From: Pelotomaculum sp. UBA4789 | GTDB taxonomy: Bacteria; Bacillota; Desulfotomaculia; Desulfotomaculales; Pelotomaculaceae | Assembly (NCBI GenBank): GCA_002402945.1 | Contig: DHGV01000109.1 | Span: 1 to 23,245 of the forward strand | DNA length: 23,245 nucleotides | Reading direction: 5' to 3' | In this document: in pieces, positions 7,257 to 14,289 of the stretch | Layout of the letters: each line of letters opens with the position of its first letter | Numbering within the stretch: position 1 is the first letter of the stretch | Notes under the pieces: generated by a model | The model's database searches: none | What the model was told of the DNA's origin: nothing | What the model saw: the letters and a program-made list of their open reading frames with translations, nothing else | Translations under genes and position numbers: made by a program

Positions 7257-8642
7257 TTGACCGAACAGCTCCAGGTGATCATCGCCACCATAGTTTTCCT
7301 GGTAACTTACGTGGTGATCGTCTCTGAAAAGGTCCACCGCACAGTGGCGGCCCTGGTTGGCGCCGCCCTGGTGGTCTTAACCGGCATCATCAACCCGGAC
7401 AGGGCTGTCGAGGCCATTGATTTCAACACCATCGGCTTGCTGGTCGGCATGATGATCATCGTCGGCGTCACCAGAAAAACCGGCGTGTTCGAGTTTATGG
7501 CCATCAAGGCTGCCAAAAGCTCGAAAGGCGAGCCGCTGAAAATAATGGCCGCCCTATGCCTGGTCACGGCCGTGCTGTCCGCTTTCCTTGATAATGTCAC
7601 TACCGTGCTTTTAATTGTGCCGGTTACCTTTGCCATCGCCAGGCAGCTTAAAATCACACCGCTGCCGTTCCTGATTGCCGAGATCCTTGCTTCCAATATT
7701 GGCGGCACTGCTACCTTGATCGGCGATCCGCCAAACATCATGATCGGCAGCGCTACCGGCCTCGGATTCATGGACTTTGTTTTCAATCTGACCCCGGTGA
7801 TTGTGCTGATATATGTCCTGACCATCCCGCTGCTCCAGCTCATTTACCGGAATCAGCTGTCGGCGGAAGAAGAACTGCAGACGAATATAATGCAGCTGAA
7901 CGAGTGGGAAGAGTTAAAGAATCCCGTCCTGCTGCGCAAATGCCTGTTCGTGCTGGCCATAACCATCCTGGGCTTCGTATTGCACCAATATGTCCACCTT
8001 GAATCATCGGTGATCGCCCTGTCCGGGGCCACGCTGTTGCTGCTGATCACAAAGGAGGACCCCGAACACGCCCTGCAGATTGTGGAATGGCCGGTAATCT
8101 TTTTCTTCATCGGGCTGTTCGTGGTGGTCGGAGCCCTGGAAGAGGTTGGCGGGATTGAAGCAGTCGCCAGGTGGTCCCTGGAAATAACCGGCGGTGAAGT
8201 GCTGCCGACAGGCATACTGATCCTCTGGCTGTCCGCTGTTGCTTCCTCTTTTGTGGACAACATCCCCTTCGTGGCGGCGATGATTCCGCTGATCCAGGAT
8301 ATGGGGCGCCTTGGCGGTATCGCCGACCTCAACTTCCTCTGGTGGTCCTTATCCCTGGGGGCCTGCCTGGGCGGCAACGGGACGATCATCGGCGCCTCCG
8401 CCAACGTTGTGGTCATCGGTATGGCTGAAAAGAGAGGCTATTACATTGGTTTTGCAGACTACTTCAAGATAGCTTTTCCGCTGATGCTGATGTCTATCGT
8501 AGTATCAACCGGCTACCTTCTCTTCTGGTATCTCTTCCACACCTGGGTCGCAACGCTGGTCACACTTTGCACCGGGCTGCTGCTGGCGTTGCTTCTTAAA
8601 CTGTTATCCGGTGCGCTTCAAAAAAAAGGAGAAGCAGGATAG
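7257..8642 (+). CDS. ArsB/NhaD-family ion transporter
   Basis: Polytopic membrane transporter, 461 residues from TTG at 7257. TTG is preferred because GGGGTG sits six bases before it; GTG at 7248 would lie inside that ribosome site. Family features include the repeated FLDNVTTVLLIVPVTFA and SFVDNIPFVAAMIPL segments (the two inverted halves of the ion-transporter superfamily), GGTATLIGDPPNIMIGS in the first half and GGNGTIIGASANVVVIG in the second. These are shared by NhaD Na+/H+ antiporters, ArsB arsenite pumps and related P-like anion transporters. No ars genes are nearby, and KtrA and a Usp protein flank it, which favours a monovalent cation or osmotic role. Substrate not determined. Confidence 0.88.
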   Translation: MTEQLQVIIATIVFLVTYVVIVSEKVHRTVAALVGAALVVLTGIINPDRAVEAIDFNTIGLLVGMMIIVGVTRKTGVFEFMAIKAAKSSKGEPLKIMAALCLVTAVLSAFLDNVTTVLLIVPVTFAIARQLKITPLPFLIAEILASNIGGTATLIGDPPNIMIGSATGLGFMDFVFNLTPVIVLIYVLTIPLLQLIYRNQLSAEEELQTNIMQLNEWEELKNPVLLRKCLFVLAITILGFVLHQYVHLESSVIALSGATLLLLITKEDPEHALQIVEWPVIFFFIGLFVVVGALEEVGGIEAVARWSLEITGGEVLPTGILILWLSAVASSFVDNIPFVAAMIPLIQDMGRLGGIADLNFLWWSLSLGACLGGNGTIIGASANVVVIGMAEKRGYYIGFADYFKIAFPLMLMSIVVSTGYLLFWYLFHTWVATLVTLCTGLLLALLLKLLSGALQKKGEAG

Positions 8643-8675
8643 CAGCCGGTAAATACCTCACCAGCAAACGCAAAT

Positions 8676-9323
8676 TTACTTCTCTTCCAGATCTTTTAAC
8701 TTCTCGTTGCGGCCAACAACCACTAACACATCTCCCTTATTAACGACATGCCTGGCGCCGGGGGATATGATCACGTCGTCGCCGCGCCTGATGGCCAGCA
8801 CGGTAACACCATACTCAACCCTCAGGGCCCCTTCCTCCAGCGTTTTGCCGGCAACCACATCCGGGGCCAACAGCTCAATTATGCTGTAATCAGGTGACAG
8901 GCTGATCTGGTCCATGATGTTTTTTGAGACTAGGGCCTGGGCCACCCGGACACCCATATCTCTCTCGGGAAAGACCACCTTGTCGGCGCCGACTTTTTCC
9001 AGAACCTTGCCGTGCAAATCAGTTATGGCCTTGGAAACCACATTTTTAACTCCCAAATCCTTGAGCATCACCGTCACCAGGATGTTTGTCTGGATATCCT
9101 GACCAATAGCCACAATCACCACGTCGAAATTGCGGATGCCCAGCGCTTTCAGCGCCTGTTCGTCCATTGCGTCCACCTGGACCGCATGGGTAACTTTATC
9201 CATGATACTGTTTATTTTTTCTTCGTTTGTATCAACCGCCAGAACGTCATAGCCCATCCTCGTCAAGGTCATGGCCAGGCTGGTCCCAAAACGCCCGAGG
9301 CCGATGACGGCAAACTGTTTCAT
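8676..9323 (-). CDS. ktrA: KtrA/TrkA RCK-domain potassium channel regulator
   Basis: Cytoplasmic gating subunit of 215 residues. The start is ATG at 9323, giving MKQFAVIGLGRFGTSLA, the normal KtrA opening. An upstream in-frame extension to 9371 has no good start signal. Residues 1-130 form the RCK_N Rossmann domain with GLGRFG as the nucleotide-binding loop and DTNEEKI at the end of the second strand. Residues about 135-215 form RCK_C (DYSIIELLAPDVVAGKTLEE...GDVLVVVG), which in Firmicutes binds c-di-AMP. It probably partners the KtrB-like pore at 197-1579, whose mRNA has a c-di-AMP riboswitch. Convergent with the NhaD-like gene and 32 bases after a hypothetical gene. Confidence 0.93.
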   Translation of the reverse strand: MKQFAVIGLGRFGTSLAMTLTRMGYDVLAVDTNEEKINSIMDKVTHAVQVDAMDEQALKALGIRNFDVVIVAIGQDIQTNILVTVMLKDLGVKNVVSKAITDLHGKVLEKVGADKVVFPERDMGVRVAQALVSKNIMDQISLSPDYSIIELLAPDVVAGKTLEEGALRVEYGVTVLAIRRGDDVIISPGARHVVNKGDVLVVVGRNEKLKDLEEK

Positions 9324-9355
9324 TTTTCCAACCACCCATACTCTGTTTTTACAAA

Positions 9356-9682
9356 TTACCGGGTAATACAAATATCTTCTTTGTCTTTGATCAGTCTTCC
9401 TTCATTGACCAGCTCGTCGGCTGCCACACTGAAGGTTAAGAAATCCCGGATTCCCGCTATCTCCATTGTTTTTTTAATGTCACGGGCACTGCCTGATTCT
9501 TTGACAGCCTCGTATAAAGCTTCCTTTTTTGCATCAATAAACTCTCTCAGCTCTTTATCCATTTTATTTGTCCGGAAAACAGTGTCGTTGCTCCTGATCA
9601 GGTAGCCAAGCTTAATTAACTCCTCTTCGCCAGCGCCATCCCGCTCCGAAAACAGCAGCATCCTGAACATCTCTTCATCCAT
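9356..9682 (-). CDS. Hypothetical protein upstream of ktrA
   Basis: 108 residues, ATG at 9682 with GGGGGGG eight bases upstream. Mostly charged and helical (KMDKELREFIDAKKEALYEAVKESGSARDIKKTMEIAGIRDF), with no signal peptide, membrane segment or cysteine motif. No family recognised. It ends 32 bases before ktrA on the same strand, so the two are probably co-transcribed, and it could be an accessory to K+ uptake. That is inference from position only. Confidence 0.7.
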   Translation of the reverse strand: MDEEMFRMLLFSERDGAGEEELIKLGYLIRSNDTVFRTNKMDKELREFIDAKKEALYEAVKESGSARDIKKTMEIAGIRDFLTFSVAADELVNEGRLIKDKEDICITR

Positions 9683-9764
9683 TTACTACCCCCCCGATCG
9701 CAATAAAAATCATTTTAATTAATAATAACACTATTATATCGAATCTTTAATTTAAAAGATAAGA

Positions 9765-10127
9765 TTACTTTTTCCCCTCTTCTAAATACTTTAAAGCGCT
9801 GTCGATTATCGTGCCCAAATTTTTATCTCCCAGCGAGTAATACACGAACTTGCCTTCCTTGCGCTGCCTGGCCAGGCCCATATTCCGCAGCAGCCTTAAA
9901 TGATGGGAGGCGGTAGCGACATTGGCGCCCAGAATACAAGCGACGTCACACACGCAAAGTTCCTCCCTGGAAAGAGAGTAGACTATTTTTACCCTGGTAT
10001 CATCGGCCAGGGCTTTAAACAAGCGGGACATCCCTCCAGTCACTGCCACCTCGCCTTTTAACCTGGCCACCTTTTCCCGGTCAAAGCAAAATTCTTCACA
10101 GCAGTCTCTTAACTTGCCTGCAGACAA
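9765..10127 (-). CDS. cadC: CadC-type ArsR/SmtB heavy-metal repressor
   Basis: 120-residue winged-helix repressor that releases DNA on binding Cd, Pb or Zn. The start is TTG at 10127, with GGGAGGG five bases upstream; a longer reading frame exists but lies inside cadA. Metal-site cysteines are present: C9/C10 and C14 in DCCEEFCFD and C58/C60 in ELCVCD, matching the N-terminal and alpha-3 ligands of staphylococcal CadC (C7, C11, C58, C60). The recognition helix is NVATASHHLRLLRNMG, followed by the wing KEGKFVYYSLGD. It lies two bases after the cadA stop, so the ATPase and its repressor share one mRNA, the reverse of the cadCA order on staphylococcal plasmids. A CadC-type operator overlaps the cadA promoter, indicating autoregulation. 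Confidence 0.95.
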   Translation of the reverse strand: MSAGKLRDCCEEFCFDREKVARLKGEVAVTGGMSRLFKALADDTRVKIVYSLSREELCVCDVACILGANVATASHHLRLLRNMGLARQRKEGKFVYYSLGDKNLGTIIDSALKYLEEGKK

Positions 10128-10129
10128 AA

Positions 10130-12478
10130 TTATCCCTCCCCGCCTACCTGTTTTGAAGGTTTGACCCGCATCAGCCTGATCCCGTTTAAGGTTACAATCA
10201 CGGATGTCCCCATATCGGCAAGAATTGCCAGCCACAGGGTCAGCCAGCCCGGAAAAACCAGCGCCACCGCAGCCAGTTTTATCACCAGAGAGAAGGCGAT
10301 ATTCTGCTTGATTACTGCCAGTGAAGCCCTGCTGAGATAGATAGCGTAAGGCAGCTTGGAAAGATCATCTGCCATCAGGACAATATCCGCGGTCTCCAGA
10401 GCGGTGTCAGTACCGGCGCCTCCCATGGCAATCCCCACGGTGGCAGTTGCCAGCGCGGGGGCGTCGTTGACCCCGTCACCGACCATGGCCACCTTTCCGT
10501 ACCTTGTGAGCAGTACTTTTACAGCTGTTACCTTATCCTCGGGCAGCAGCCCGGCCATATATTCATCTACACCAGCCTGCCTGGCTATTGCCCCTGCTGC
10601 AAGCTCATTATCTCCAGTGAGCATGATTGTCCTGATGCCTGACGCACGCAAAGCGTCAACTGTACATCTGCTGGCTTCCCTGACTGTATCAGCAACTGCC
10701 AGGATACCGGTGATCTTCCCGCTTATTGCAACCAGCATCACTGTTTTCCCTTCAGACCAGAATTTATTCATCATTTCTTCCCAGGCTGCTATGTTAATTT
10801 TACTATCCTGAAACAATTTTGGGCTGCCAACAACGACCTCTTCCCCCTTCAGTTTCGCCCGGGCCCCCCTGCCGATTATTGCTTCAAAGTCGGTAACCGG
10901 AGCGGGCTCAATACCGCTGCTCCGGGCTCTTTGTACTACGGCGCCGGCAAGCGGGTGCTCCGATAGTTTTTCGACGCTCGCAGCAATCATGAGAAGTTCC
11001 TGCTCGCTTGTATCCGCCCCGGTTATGATGATATCAGTCACTTCAGGGGCGCCTTTGGTCAGCGTGCCGGTTTTATCAAAGGCCACTACTGACAATGCGC
11101 CGGTTTCCTCCAGGTAAGCGCCTCCTTTAATCAAAACACCGTTTTTTGCCGCATTCCCAATAGCGGACACGATGGCTACCGGGGTGGAAACAACAAGGGC
11201 GCAGGGGCAGGCCACCACCAGCAGCGCCAGTCCCCGGTATATCCAGTCGTTCCATTCCAGCCCTAAAAAGAGCGGTGGCAGTGTGGCAATGCCCACCGCC
11301 ATTGTTATCACCACCGGTGTGTAGATAGCGGCAAATTTTTCGACAAAGGTCTGGGAAGGGGCCCGCCGGGCCTGTGCTTCCTCAACCATATCGATAATTT
11401 TAGCAATGGCGGTGTCACTGACCAACCTGGTCACTTCAACTTCCAGAGCCCCCTGCAGGTTGAGCGTGCCGGCAAAGACTCCGTCACCGGCTGCTTTATC
11501 CACCGGTATGGACTCGCCGGTAATGGCTGCCTGGTTTACCGCCGAGTATCCTGCTATAACCAGCCCGTCCATGGCGATTTTTTCACCGGGTTTGACCAGG
11601 AGAATATCGCCCGGTTGGATTTTCTCAACAGGCAGTTCCATTTCCAGGTTGTCCCTGCGAACGATGGCAGTCTTCGGCGCGATCTCCATCAGCGAACGGA
11701 TGGATTGCCGGGCCTTGTCAAAAGTGTAAGACTCGAGTGCGCCGCTCACCGAATATAAAAAAGCGACTACCGCTCCTTCCCGCCATTCTCCAATCAGGGC
11801 GGCGCCGGTAACAGCAGCGGTCATCAGTACGTTCATATCGAAACTTAAACGCCGTAAAGAAAAATAAGCCTTGCGTGCGGTGGCAAAGCCGCCGGTTATT
11901 ATCGCGATCAAGTAAAGCCAGGTTGCGGCGCCCGGTTGGTTAAAAAAAACATCAACAGACCAGCCGATTATCAGGATGGAGCCTGCCAGCGAGCTGATTA
12001 TCACCAGCTGGTTTCTTGCCGGAGAAGCTGTTTTCTGCAGCACGGGAACACCCTCAACAGCTGCTGTGACACCTTCTTTACGGGCTTCTTCAATAACAAG
12101 GTGAGCTGCGACATCCCCAGTAACAGTTAATTTTGCCGCTCCAAAATTGAGTTTTGCCGAAACAGCTCCCGGCAGCATGGCTACGTGTTTTTCCAGCTTT
12201 GCCGCACAGTCCGCACAGGTTAATCCGGACAGCAGATATACCTTTGCCTCCGGTACGCCATCAATCTCAGCCTGCACACCGTGTTTTTTTGCTGTTTCAA
12301 TAATCCTTTCAGGTTCAAACGTTCCCCGCACTTTCAGCTTTGCGGCGGCAAAATTCATTTCGGCTTTTTCCACGCCCCGCAGCTCTGCAATATCCCGCTC
12401 CAACCGGGCGGCGCAGTCAGCTCAGGTAAGCCCTTTCAACCGGAAAAGTATAAGGTTGCCGGCACTGTCGTTTAACAT
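10130..12478 (-). CDS. cadA: Cd/Zn/Pb P1B-type ATPase with probable selenocysteine in its first HMA motif
   Basis: Exports soft divalent metals using ATP; 782 residues if the in-frame UGA at 12422-12424 (codon 19) is decoded. The best start is ATG at 12478, with GGAG eight bases upstream, and reads LFRLKGLT-UGA-ADCAARLE: the first HMA motif GLTCxxC with UGA in place of the first Cys. The second HMA domain keeps GLTCADC (85-91). Then come the ATPase core with TGES, CPC (ACPCALV), DKTGTLT, the SEHPLAG histidine-proline site and GDGVNDAPA, and a C-terminal DMGTSVIVTLNGIRL helix typical of ZntA/CadA. Without recoding, the protein would have to start at an internal TTG near 12403, which has no ribosome site and would cut the first HMA domain. 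A SECIS-like hairpin follows the UGA. The alternative is a point nonsense mutation of TGC/TGT. Confidence 0.9.
12385..12424 (-). promoter_or_regulatory. Candidate bacterial SECIS with UGA in cadA
   Basis: UGA is at 12422-12424. Downstream on the minus strand CTGC (12413-12416) pairs with GCAG (12385-12388), and after an internal loop CCCG (12405-12408) pairs with CGGG (12394-12397). The apical loop GTTGGAG starts with G, 18 bases after the UGA. Distance and a G at the loop start agree with known bacterial SECIS rules. The upper stem is only four pairs, and a competing CCGC/GCGG register exists. Confidence 0.6.
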
Positions 12479-12527
12479 ATTAAAAGCTCCTTCAGTTTCT
12501 TACTCATATCAGAGCTGAAATCAATTC

Positions 12528-12553
12528 AACGTTCATATGATTGTTTGAATGTT
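12528..12553. promoter_or_regulatory. CadC-type operator
   Basis: Imperfect palindrome AACGTTCA (12528-12535) - ten bases - TGAATGTT (12546-12553), of the spaced TTCA...TGAA form used by ArsR/SmtB/CadC proteins. It begins right after the -10 box and covers the expected transcription start of cadA, so bound CadC would block transcription. Confidence 0.75.
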
Positions 12554-12581
12554 ATTATAAAACATTCTGCTTTTTTGTCAA
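12554..12581 (-). promoter_or_regulatory. Consensus sigma-A promoter for cadA-cadC
   Basis: Perfect -35 TTGACA (12576-12581) and perfect -10 TATAAT (12554-12559) on the minus strand, spaced by 16 bases. A full-strength promoter fits a gene held off by a repressor. Confidence 0.9.
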
Positions 12582-12592
12582 TAAAATCTACG

Positions 12593-12617
12593 TAAAAAAA
12601 CCTGCACCTGCAGATTT
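12593..12617 (-). terminator. Intrinsic terminator after the VKOR-like gene
   Basis: On the minus strand AAATCTGC (12610-12617) pairs with GCAGGTTT (12598-12605) around AGGT, eight pairs with one G-U, running into seven Ts. It lies about 100 bases past the stop at 12719 and just upstream of the cadA promoter. Confidence 0.75.
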
Positions 12618-12718
12618 TAGACTTTCGGTAAATTAAAATGTAATAATTCATGTGGGGTATGACCCCATAATCATGTTCTTAACTAACTTCCAACGGAAGT
12701 TTACGGGCATGGTTTGCC

Positions 12719-13441
12719 TCAGCTGGACCCTGGCTTGACCGGTTCCGCCGGTTTCTCAGCCGCACCGCTGTCCGGCTTGACTTCCGGCGTAACAGGACCT
12801 GAAACACTGGGATCAGGGGTATTCCCCTGCGGGATGTCAGGAATTGTGGCTGCCGGGCTTGTGGCCACAGTTTGTTCCTGCTGCGTTTCGATCAGCTTGG
12901 AATCCCCTCCGTTTTGAGCCGTTGGAGCTTTTGTGCCGGTGTCTGCGGCAGCATCAGGGTTGACAGCTGCTGGCTGATTATTATTCTGCTGAACAGGAGT
13001 TTGATACTGTGCTTCAATGCCCGGCTGCTGGGTAACACCAAGCTGTCCTTTGTCGGCAAATATTGATGGCCAGGCGTACCAGGCGCCGGCAATCAGCAGT
13101 AATGGCAAAACAGCCGCCGCCAGCCTGGTGTATATTGTTGCGGCCAGCAGAGCGAAGCCTGCCGCGCCAAAACAGTAAATACACGGTACAATCTGAGCTG
13201 TCTGCCAGCTCCAAAGGGAGTACCCGACCAGCACAGCATGCGCGCCTACCGCAGCCCAGAGCAATGTTGCGGCCCTGCGGTAGTTAAACAATATCGCCAT
13301 CGCGCAGATTGCGTAATATATTATACCTGCGTAAGACAGGTAATTCCCTGCTCCATTGGCTGAGGCCGCAGCCCCGGCCAGGGCAATCAGCGTGAGAAAT
13401 TTCCGGCTGTCAGTTTTAGTTGTGTTTTCCAGTTGAAACAT
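12719..13441 (-). CDS. Membrane protein with intramembrane CxxC (VKOR/DsbB-like) and Pro/Gln-rich tail
   Basis: 240 residues. Residues about 14-125 hold four or five hydrophobic helices. At residues 86-95, PCIYCFGAAG at the start of a helix resembles the redox CxxC of vitamin K epoxide reductase/DsbB-like proteins, but the partner loop cysteines of full VKOR are missing, so the match is partial. After residue 130 comes a low-complexity tail rich in Pro, Gln, Ala, Thr and Asn (QQNNNQPAAVNP...), probably outside the membrane. ATG at 13441 with AGAGGGG upstream. It is the last gene of a run with larE and the SLH protein (33 bases after larE). The stop is UGA; a hairpin lies 18 bases past it (see findings). 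Confidence 0.75.
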   Translation of the reverse strand: MFQLENTTKTDSRKFLTLIALAGAAASANGAGNYLSYAGIIYYAICAMAILFNYRRAATLLWAAVGAHAVLVGYSLWSWQTAQIVPCIYCFGAAGFALLAATIYTRLAAAVLPLLLIAGAWYAWPSIFADKGQLGVTQQPGIEAQYQTPVQQNNNQPAAVNPDAAADTGTKAPTAQNGGDSKLIETQQEQTVATSPAATIPDIPQGNTPDPSVSGPVTPEVKPDSGAAEKPAEPVKPGSS

Positions 13442-13474
13442 TTAATTTCAGAGCCCCTCTTAATGTAATGGTGT

Positions 13475-14260
13475 TTATTCGTCCATGCTGCCTGAGCGGT
13501 AACCGCGCAGATCCAGCGCCGTGTAAACAAAGCCGACAGCCTTCAGCTCCCTTTCAACCTCCGCTGCCCTGCCCATTATCACATGGAAGTACTCGCCGGG
13601 CACCTCGATCCTGGCCAAGTCACCGTGGTGCCTGACTCTGACCACCGGGATACCTATTTCCCTGATTATTGCCTCTGCGGCTGCCACCTGTTGCAAAGCT
13701 TCCCGGGTGATTCTCATCCCATAAGGAAAACGCGTAGCCAGGCAGGGGCTGGCCGGCTTGTCCGCCGTGGGCAAACCTAATTTTCTTGACATTGCCCGAA
13801 TTTCATCTTTTGTAAAACCGGCTTCTTTCAGCGGGCTGACAACACCCATCTCCTGCCCGGCGCGCGTACCGGGACGGTAGTCATGCGCATCGTCCGCATT
13901 GGCGCCGTCAGCCACAACAATGATCCCGCGCCTCAGTGCCTGATCCAGGAGCGTTCCATATAAATTTTTCTTACAATGATAGCAGCGGTCAGGCGGGTTG
14001 CTGAAGAAGGCTGGCTTTTCCAGATCGTTGATTTCGATAACCAGGTGCTCCACACCCAGGCTGCCTGCCAATGCAGCGGCCTCCTCTGCTTCACCCGGCG
14101 GGTGGATTTCACCGGCGACGGTAGCAGCCAGCACATAATCACCAAGCTCGTCCACCGCAGCCCGCAGGAGAAGAGTACTGTCAGCCCCGCCTGAGAAAGC
14201 CACCAGCATACTGTCGTAGCCGGACAATATTTTTTTTAAGCATTCGTATTTATAATCCAA
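13475..14260 (-). CDS. larE: LarE-type ATP-dependent sacrificial sulfur transferase
   Basis: Converts pyridinium carboxylates to thiocarboxylates when building the nickel-pincer (NPN) cofactor of lactate racemase and relatives. 261 residues. The PP-loop SGGADS (23-28) activates substrate with ATP. DRCYHCK (91-97) and SPCLATRFPYG, with the single sulfur-donor cysteine C173, are LarE signatures, as is the GYRSGSMDE ending. Having one cysteine here points to the sacrificial-Cys type and not the [4Fe-4S] three-cysteine type. The TTG start at 14260 has GGGG about 12 bases upstream, a weak site, so the start is less certain. larA, larB and larC are not in the window. It follows the SLH gene by 29 bases, so it is probably co-transcribed. 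Confidence 0.93.
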   Translation of the reverse strand: MDYKYECLKKILSGYDSMLVAFSGGADSTLLLRAAVDELGDYVLAATVAGEIHPPGEAEEAAALAGSLGVEHLVIEINDLEKPAFFSNPPDRCYHCKKNLYGTLLDQALRRGIIVVADGANADDAHDYRPGTRAGQEMGVVSPLKEAGFTKDEIRAMSRKLGLPTADKPASPCLATRFPYGMRITREALQQVAAAEAIIREIGIPVVRVRHHGDLARIEVPGEYFHVIMGRAAEVERELKAVGFVYTALDLRGYRSGSMDE

Positions 14261-14289
14261 GCGGGCGCCATTCCCCTTCAGGGATAAAC

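Noticed and set aside
7307..8416. Antisense open frames opposite the NhaD-like transporter
   Set aside because: Low-complexity shadows (Ser/Thr/Ala/Pro-rich) without ribosome sites, opposite a clear membrane protein.
12403..12403. Internal TTG as the true start of cadA
   Set aside because: No ribosome site precedes it and it would remove the first CxxC half of the HMA fold. The upstream in-frame ATG at 12478 has GGAG at the right distance, interrupted only by UGA at the Cys position.
12651..12667. TGTGGGGTATGACCCCATA palindrome
   Set aside because: Short hairpin without a T tract or clear context. It may be a relic of a common intergenic repeat but is too small to call.
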